DNA of 10,574 nucleotides from an uncultured Prevotellaceae bacterium (GTDB taxonomy: Bacteria > Bacteroidota > Bacteroidia > Bacteroidales > Muribaculaceae): NCBI GenBank assembly GCA_900556245.1, contig USOC01000017.1, forward strand, positions 1 through 10,574, in the 5' to 3' direction. Of the stretch, positions 5,979-10,574 are shown one piece after another (positions within the stretch are counted from its first letter, which is position 1; each line of letters begins with the position of its first letter). Both the position numbers and the translations under genes were made by a program. The notes under the pieces were generated by a model. The model saw nothing but the letters and a program-made list of their open reading frames with translations, did not search any database and was not told the origin of the DNA.

Positions 5979-7610
5979 TTATCCTTGTTTCTTTTTAAGT
6001 TCCGGATAAGAGATTCGCGTATGGTACATCGTGCGAAGACGCGAAATAAATACCTTTTTTACCGTCTCCACGTCGCGGAAACTCAAAGGCGATTCTTTCA
6101 TAAGACCTTGAGCAATCTGCCCGTCGATAATGCGATTGACAAGATTTGAAATAGTCTCATCGTTGTATTCCTTCAGACTTCGCGAAGCGGCTTCCGTCGC
6201 ATCGGCCATCATAAGAATCGCCGTTTCCTTCGATCGGGGATTCGGACCGGGATAGGTGTAAGGTGCCGGATCAACCGGCTCTCCACCATTATTGTTGCAA
6301 GCCGTGGTATAGAAATATTTCGCTAAGTTTCTGCCATGATGTTCCAAAATGAAATTACGAATTTCCGCCGGCAACTTCGCTTTTTCCGCACGCTTGACCC
6401 CGTCGGTGACGTGACGTATAACGATTTTCGCACTCTGTTCCGGAGAAATAAGTTCGTGAGGGTTCACATCATGCTGGTTTTCCGTGAAGAAAGCCGGATT
6501 ATCCATTTTCCCGATATCATGATAGAGAGCGCCGGCACGAGCCAACTGAGAGTTGGCTCCAATTTCCCGAGCAGCCTCAGCCGCCAGATTTGAAAGTTGT
6601 ACGGAATGCTGGAATGTTCCCGGACATTTTTCAGAAAGTTCCTGCAACAATGGGTTGTTGACATCCGAGAGCTCTACCAAAGTAACTTTCGAGACAAATC
6701 CGAAAAGCTTTTCGAACACAAAAATAATGACATAGGCAAATGAGAGCAAAATGGCATTTATCGAGAAGTAGAAGAACACGCGATAGTCCATGCCATCGAC
6801 AGTACCGTTATCAATCAAATAGATAGCCACATAGACAATCGAATAGTTCAAAGCCACCAAAATAGCCGTACGAATCAATTGCGAACGTTTGGAAAGCTCC
6901 TGAAGCGTATCGATAGCCACGACACAGGCTGTCAGATGCAACGCAATAAACTCCAGTGGGTTTTCAGAGACAAGGCTGCACATCATCACCTGCACGACAG
7001 AGAGGAAGAATGCCGTACGGGAATCGAAAAACGTCACCAACACGACAGGCACCAACGTCAGCGGAATGAAATATTCGCCATAGACATATCGTGGCATGGC
7101 TGCATAGGCAAAAATCGCCAATGCAGAGACGAGCGACAGCACGAAGAGCAATTTGCGCTTGTCATCGAGTATCGTCCGCCGATAGAATGAAAAATAGACA
7201 TAAGCCATGAAAAACAATGCGATGACAATAATCGCGAATCCGACAATCTGCAAGCCACTGCTTACTTTCGCCGACGATTCTTTTTCCCATTTTTCATACG
7301 CCTCAATAGCCATCGCTTTCTGCGGAGTGACCTTTTCTCCTTTGTCGATAATCAATTCGCCCTTCTCTATAGGAGCTCGTGTACAGACCCTCAGATATTC
7401 CGTTTCGATGCGCTTTTTAATTCGCTCTTTATCGACTATATAATTAGGCCGTATGTATTGAGCTACGTCCAACATCGATGACAACAAAGACCCGCCGATA
7501 GTCTTTTCGAGTTCTTCATAGGCAGTTTTTGCCGAATACATCCCGGCTGTGGAAATCTGCCGGGCCATTTGCCCTTCCTCTCCAATCTCAACCACCCGGA
7601 TGACGGGCAA
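5979..7610 (-). CDS. pgpH: PgpH-type 7TM-HD c-di-AMP phosphodiesterase, C-terminal part after a frameshift
   Basis: This 543-codon frame holds most of PgpH, which hydrolyses c-di-AMP to pApA with a cytoplasmic HD domain. It begins in the extracytoplasmic 7TMR-HDED region (VIRVVEIGEEGQMARQIS) and continues through a membrane block of about seven helices at residues 118-300. The linker LVELSDVNNPLLQELSEKCPGTFQHSVQ leads to the HD domain, with H335, H364-D365 in ALYHDIGK, H400, the H424/H425 pair in LEHHG, and D470 in MMADATEAASR. All metal ligands appear intact. The frame has no natural ATG at its left end, only a TTG at 7610 inside the reading frame shared by homologues. The missing N-terminus lies in the overlapping frame at 7463-8005, and the two join near an A7 run at 7611-7617. 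Together they make about 675 residues, close to the family length. Confidence 0.88.
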   Translation of the reverse strand: MPVIRVVEIGEEGQMARQISTAGMYSAKTAYEELEKTIGGSLLSSMLDVAQYIRPNYIVDKERIKKRIETEYLRVCTRAPIEKGELIIDKGEKVTPQKAMAIEAYEKWEKESSAKVSSGLQIVGFAIIVIALFFMAYVYFSFYRRTILDDKRKLLFVLSLVSALAIFAYAAMPRYVYGEYFIPLTLVPVVLVTFFDSRTAFFLSVVQVMMCSLVSENPLEFIALHLTACVVAIDTLQELSKRSQLIRTAILVALNYSIVYVAIYLIDNGTVDGMDYRVFFYFSINAILLSFAYVIIFVFEKLFGFVSKVTLVELSDVNNPLLQELSEKCPGTFQHSVQLSNLAAEAAREIGANSQLARAGALYHDIGKMDNPAFFTENQHDVNPHELISPEQSAKIVIRHVTDGVKRAEKAKLPAEIRNFILEHHGRNLAKYFYTTACNNNGGEPVDPAPYTYPGPNPRSKETAILMMADATEAASRSLKEYNDETISNLVNRIIDGQIAQGLMKESPLSFRDVETVKKVFISRLRTMYHTRISYPELKKKQG

Positions 7611-8005
7611 TTTTTTTCCACTATGGAATCATAGACCTCATTGTCGACAATACCCGCATCATAGATGGTTTTCAACTGACTGACTAAAAACGAACCTCCA
7701 ACAGTCTGATTGAGTTTGCCCAAAGCCTCTTCCGCAACCGTCACATCGTGTCTGAAGTAGGGGACAAACGCCTTGTTGATACTGTCTTTCTTCGCCTTCT
7801 CCGTAGCAGGGTCGAGCGGAACAGCCATCGAGGCTTTTGCATAGAGACGCACTCCGGTCCATGGTTTGCCTATCTCATAGGAAAATTCACGATGGGACGA
7901 TCGCGGTGCAAAATAGACCACCAAAACGATTGCCACAACGAAAAACAGAATCTGCAACCAGGATTTTTTCCCCAAGAATAACTTTTTATCATTCATTCTC
8001 ATCAT
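7463..8005 (-). CDS. pgpH: PgpH N-terminal part (first transmembrane helix and start of the extracytoplasmic domain), before the frameshift
   Basis: The first 131 codons are genuine PgpH sequence: a short basic start, one transmembrane helix (LQILFFVVAIVLVVYFA, residues 17-33), then the beginning of the 7TMR-HDED domain (EFSYEIGKPWTGVRLYAKAS and onward to DSIVEK). After GAA-AAA-AAT at 7618-7610 this frame runs into unrelated, proline- and arginine-rich residues and stops at 7463. The protein continues in the -1 frame. Three in-frame ATG codons are available, at 8005, 8002 and 7996; the 7996 start gives MNDKKLFL. The gene begins 4 bp after the rel stop, so it is almost certainly translated from the rel transcript. 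Unless the frameshift is corrected or programmed, the product would be a 180-residue single-pass protein without a catalytic domain. Confidence 0.85.
   Translation of the reverse strand: MMRMNDKKLFLGKKSWLQILFFVVAIVLVVYFAPRSSHREFSYEIGKPWTGVRLYAKASMAVPLDPATEKAKKDSINKAFVPYFRHDVTVAEEALGKLNQTVGGSFLVSQLKTIYDAGIVDNEVYDSIVEKNCPSSGWLRLERKGKWPGRFPQPGCIRQKLPMKNSKRLSAGLCCHRCWT
7610..7618 (-). other. Frameshift point in pgpH at an A7 run (possible AAAAAAT slippery heptamer)
   Basis: On the minus strand the sequence is GTG-GAA-AAA-AAT-TGC. Reading one A twice gives GAA-AAA-AAA-TTG-CCC, which continues directly into the conserved PgpH frame. AAAAAAT also fits the X-XXY-YYZ slippery pattern in the zero frame. 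A stop (TGA at 7631-7629) blocks entry to the second frame any further upstream, so the shift must occur between 7628 and about 7605. The simplest explanation is one missing A in a homopolymer, either as a mutation or as an assembly error. Confidence 0.8.
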
Positions 8006-8009
8006 TTTT

Positions 8010-10280
8010 TTAAATAATTCTGACGGCCGACTTGACTCCTTCGATTTTTTTAAGTTGGCGGCACAACCGATTGACTATTGCCGCATTTGACACCCTCACG
8101 ACAAGGGTGCAGGAAAAGACTCCCTCGACGGCCTCTATATCGAGTTTGCGGATGTTGATAGCCATATTGGTGGAAATCTCCTGAATCAACTCGTTGAGAA
8201 TCCCCATCCGGTCTATACCCTCCACGGATAGCGTTGTCAGGAAAGTGGACACCAGCGGCGATTCCTCCCAACGGGTTGCCACAAGACGATTTCCGAAGCT
8301 GCTTTTCAGCCTCATCGCCGTTTCGCAATCCATCTTATGAACAACGACATTCTGCCCTTCATCAACATATCCGATGACATCATCGCCGGGAATCGGATTG
8401 CAGCACGTGGCAATCTTATAGTTATGCCGTCCGTTCTCCGTATGGAGTATGTAGACTTCTTTCATATTGATTTTCGCCGCTTCGCCGGAAATGCTGTTTT
8501 CGTCTTCTTTTTCCGAAGAATCGTCAGACTTTTTGGTTTTTCCGGCAAAAGGCCAAAGCCTGTTGAGCAACCCTTGGCTTTGTTTCTTACAAAGCGACTT
8601 GACGACATTGTCGGTAAGTTCTACCGTACCGCTGCCGATGGCATAGAAAAGGTCGTCGCGAGTCATCAGCTGATAGGCAGCCATCAGTCTGGATACAAAC
8701 CGGTTGTAGTCCTCCAATCCGTAGTCCTTGACAATATCGCCGACTATGCGTTCTCCCTTTTCCGAAATTTTCTTGCGCTCCTTTCTCAATGCGGCTTCCA
8801 GACGGGATTTCGCTTTTGCCGTCACCACAAAATTCAGCCATTCCGTTGAAGGCCGCTGCGTCTTGGAAGTAAGCACCTCTACCTGGTCGCCGCTTTGCAG
8901 CCGATAGGAAACGGGAGCAAGACGATGATTGACTTTTCCGGCAATACAGTGAGATCCGAGTTCGGTATGCAGCTCATAAGCCAAATCGAGGACCGTCGCA
9001 TCCTTGGGCAAAGTTACCAAATCGCCTTTCGGAGTAAACACGATGATTTCCGTTGCGAACAGATTGAGTTTGATGGTATCAAGAAAGTCGACGGCACTCG
9101 GTCCCGGATCTTTCAAGAGGTCGGTAATTGTTTTCAGCCACGTTTCAAGTTCCGACTCCTCGTCGGTTTCTCCGATTTTGTATTTCCAATGTGCCGCGAA
9201 TCCCCGCTCTGCTATATCGTCCATTTTCCGACTTCTAATCTGCACCTCTACCCAATTTCCGTCGTTCCCCATCACGGTCAGGTGCAGGGCTCTGTAGCCG
9301 TTTGCCTTCGGCGTGTTGAGCCAGTCGCGGGTGCGGGAAGGGTGGAGTTTGTAGATATCGGTTATAGCCGAATAGATTGACCAGCACAGCGGCTTTTCAT
9401 GAGCATCGTCGGAAGCAAATACGATTCTTACAGCGTAAAGGTCGTAGATTTCCTCAAAGGGGACATGTTTTGTCTCCATCTTATTCCAAATGGAATATAC
9501 AGACTTGACTCTTGCACAGATGGAATATTCCAGTCCCATCGCATCAAGCTTTTCACGAACCGGAGCTGCAAAATCGCGAAAGACCGTGTCGCGCGAGTTT
9601 TCCGTTTCCTGAAATTTTTTCTTGATAATGGCATATTGCTCAGGATGCTGGTATTTGAAACTCAAGTCCTCCAATTCGGTTTTGATGGAGAACAATCCCA
9701 AGCGATGGGCAAGAGGAGCGTAGATATATTGCGTCTCGCCGGCAATCTTATATTGCTTGCTTGGCAACATTGATCCAAGCGTGCGCATATTATGCAGGCG
9801 GTCGGCCATCTTTATCAAAATCACGCGGACGTCTTCTGCCATCGTCAGCAAAAGCTTACGGAAATTTTCAGCCTGCACCGAGGCTTTGTCTCCAAAGATT
9901 CCACCGGAAATTTTCGTCAGCCCGTCGACAATCGTCGCAATCTTCTTTCCGAAGTTCATTTCGATATCTTCCACAGTATATTCCGTATCCTCCACGACAT
10001 CATGGAGAAGGGCGGAACAGATAGATGTGGAACCTAACCCTATTTCCTGGCTGACAATTTTCGCCACGGCAATGGGGTGGAGGATATAAGGCTCTCCCGA
10101 CCTTCGGCGAATCCCCTTGTGAGCCTCTTTTGCAAAATTATAGGCACGCTTGATGATTTCCACCTTTTTGCGGTGGTTGCTTCTGAGGTATCCGTCCAGC
10201 ACATCCTGGAACGCTTCCTCAATTTTTTGCTCTTCCTGTTCGGGTGTCAATCCCAAGGCATTATAATCTCCGCTTTCCAC
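8010..10280 (-). CDS. rel: Bifunctional (p)ppGpp synthetase/hydrolase, Rel/SpoT family
   Basis: This is a 756-residue long RSH protein that makes and degrades (p)ppGpp in the stringent response. The N-terminal hydrolase HD domain is intact: H54, H93-D94-V-V-E97-D98 (HDxxED) and D160 in MADRLHNMRTL. The synthetase domain spans about 240-370, with RVKSVYSIWNKM, D280 in EIYDLYAVRIVF, PKANGYRALH, and E345-V-Q in VEVQIRS. The RxK loop rather than ExDD fits a bifunctional enzyme instead of a RelA monofunctional one. The TGS domain lies at about 411-471, a charged acidic linker near 590-605, the zinc-finger-like CC-NPIPGDDVIGYVDEG region near 635-655, and the ACT domain at 680-756. The start is GTG at 10280. 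No in-frame ATG exists upstream before a stop, and a -7 element lies 22 bases upstream. pgpH follows after 4 bp. Confidence 0.95.
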   Translation of the reverse strand: MESGDYNALGLTPEQEEQKIEEAFQDVLDGYLRSNHRKKVEIIKRAYNFAKEAHKGIRRRSGEPYILHPIAVAKIVSQEIGLGSTSICSALLHDVVEDTEYTVEDIEMNFGKKIATIVDGLTKISGGIFGDKASVQAENFRKLLLTMAEDVRVILIKMADRLHNMRTLGSMLPSKQYKIAGETQYIYAPLAHRLGLFSIKTELEDLSFKYQHPEQYAIIKKKFQETENSRDTVFRDFAAPVREKLDAMGLEYSICARVKSVYSIWNKMETKHVPFEEIYDLYAVRIVFASDDAHEKPLCWSIYSAITDIYKLHPSRTRDWLNTPKANGYRALHLTVMGNDGNWVEVQIRSRKMDDIAERGFAAHWKYKIGETDEESELETWLKTITDLLKDPGPSAVDFLDTIKLNLFATEIIVFTPKGDLVTLPKDATVLDLAYELHTELGSHCIAGKVNHRLAPVSYRLQSGDQVEVLTSKTQRPSTEWLNFVVTAKAKSRLEAALRKERKKISEKGERIVGDIVKDYGLEDYNRFVSRLMAAYQLMTRDDLFYAIGSGTVELTDNVVKSLCKKQSQGLLNRLWPFAGKTKKSDDSSEKEDENSISGEAAKINMKEVYILHTENGRHNYKIATCCNPIPGDDVIGYVDEGQNVVVHKMDCETAMRLKSSFGNRLVATRWEESPLVSTFLTTLSVEGIDRMGILNELIQEISTNMAINIRKLDIEAVEGVFSCTLVVRVSNAAIVNRLCRQLKKIEGVKSAVRII

Positions 10281-10302
10281 GTCATTGTTTGATTAAGATT
10301 TA

Positions 10303-10310
10303 CAAATATA
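10303..10310 (-). promoter_or_regulatory. rel: Predicted -7 promoter element for rel-pgpH
   Basis: On the minus strand this reads TATATTTG, an exact TAnnTTTG match ending 22 bases before the rel GTG start. It has the same sequence as both elements in the cdd/glucosaminidase region. No -33 element is found at the standard distance. A TTTG at 10328-10325 is too close (14 bases). Confidence 0.6.
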
Positions 10311-10331
10311 ATGAAAGTCGAGCGCAAAAGT

Positions 10332-10347
10332 ATCAAGCATGCTTGAT
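10332..10347. promoter_or_regulatory. Perfect 16-bp palindrome upstream of the rel promoter (candidate operator)
   Basis: ATCAAGCATGCTTGAT is a perfect inverted repeat with no spacer, starting 21 bases upstream of the predicted rel -7 element and covering the place where a -33 contact would fall. A dimeric regulator site is the simplest reading. As RNA it could fold a 6-bp stem with a CATG loop, but the low GC content and lack of a U-tract make it a poor terminator for the upstream gene. Confidence 0.45.
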
Positions 10348-10397
10348 TAATTTTGCCGAGCAGCAGTCTTTATTCTCAAAATATGCATGAAGCCTCA

Positions 10398-10574
10398 TCA
10401 AAAAACAGAAGCCAAGGCCTTAACAAGCCAAAGAGGCAACCGGTCGGCAAAAAGGAAACATACCCGATAGAAGAATGGAATGTTACGGTAGGACATGACA
10501 TGACGGTTGGTCTCCGGCCATGTGCTTCTCCAACGCTCTACATCGCGCCGCCGCCCGCGCATCATTTTTATTTT
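10398..10574 (-). CDS. Unidentified reading frame running off the right edge (C-terminal part or 55-residue small protein)
   Basis: This minus-strand frame is open from the window edge to tandem stops TGA-TGA, the first at 10400-10398. From an ATG pair at 10565 and 10562 it encodes 55 residues: an arginine-rich beginning (MMRGRRRDVERWRSTWPETN), then a hydrophobic end with IPFFYRVCFLFADRLPLWLV. The A-rich sequence before the ATG pair resembles a Bacteroidota translation start, but the frame is also open beyond it, so this may be the tail of a longer membrane-associated protein. I do not recognise the family. A plus-strand frame of 64 codons from 10383 overlaps it and looks less protein-like. 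The orientation matches rel, whose start lies 118 bp downstream. Confidence 0.35.
   Translation of the reverse strand, partial: KIKMMRGRRRDVERWRSTWPETNRHVMSYRNIPFFYRVCFLFADRLPLWLVKALASVF

Noticed and set aside
8337..8849. Plus-strand open frame of 170 codons inside rel
   Set aside because: It is antisense to the TGS-to-ACT half of rel, whose protein is clearly conserved, and its own translation shows no domain or start context.
10383..10574. Plus-strand 64-codon frame running to the right edge
   Set aside because: Its residue composition is not protein-like (a low-complexity proline/histidine end), and it overlaps a more plausible minus-strand frame.
1..10574. CRISPR arrays, tandem repeats, insertion-sequence ends, tRNA or rRNA genes
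   Set aside because: No repeated spacer-like units, terminal inverted repeats with a transposase, or structured RNA gene sequences were seen on either strand.

Overview
The window looks like a chromosomal piece of a Bacteroidota (probably Bacteroidales) genome. The evidence is the gene families: a GH73 glucosaminidase with two LysM repeats, a long Rel protein followed by a PgpH-type 7TM-HD phosphodiesterase, and a Bacteroidota-style cytidine deaminase. The promoters agree: -7 elements fit TAnnTTTG and there are no obvious Shine-Dalgarno sites. I see no rRNA, tRNA, CRISPR array, insertion sequence or phage gene. Genes are packed tightly and almost every base is coding.

Layout from left to right. 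(1) Positions 1-113 hold the last 36 codons of a MalY/PatB-like PLP-dependent lyase (+). (2) Positions 132-603 hold an unrecognised gene (+) that appears frameshifted. (3) The glucosaminidase/LysM gene (609-1583, -) runs divergently from cdd (1585-2055, +), with only one base between the two start codons. cdd is followed after 6 bp by an InaA/Kdo-kinase-like gene (2062-2814, +). (4) A four-gene minus-strand operon is read from 5913 down to 2827. It encodes a GT-C membrane glycosyltransferase, a UbiA-fold polyprenyl-phosphate phosphoribosyltransferase, an HAD-IB phosphatase and an ArnE-like small membrane protein. (5) Further upstream on the same strand is rel (8010-10280), followed after 4 bp by pgpH (8005-5979), which is split by a one-base frameshift in a run of seven A. 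(6) The right edge holds the rel promoter region, with a perfect 16-bp palindrome, and the tail of an unidentified minus-strand reading frame.

The most interesting unit is the four-gene operon. Its contents match the logic of the actinobacterial decaprenyl-phosphoryl-pentose pathway: attach phosphoribose to the lipid carrier, remove the 5-phosphate, flip the product, and transfer the sugar outside the cytoplasm. No DprE1/DprE2-type epimerase is present, so the transferred sugar could be ribose rather than arabinose. This is an inference from families and gene order.

The rel-pgpH pair links two nucleotide second messengers, (p)ppGpp and c-di-AMP. The cdd/glucosaminidase divergence is unusual because each gene's best -7 element lies inside the other's coding start, so the two 5' transcript ends should overlap. 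Two apparent frameshifts in one 10.5-kb window raise the possibility of consensus errors in the assembly.
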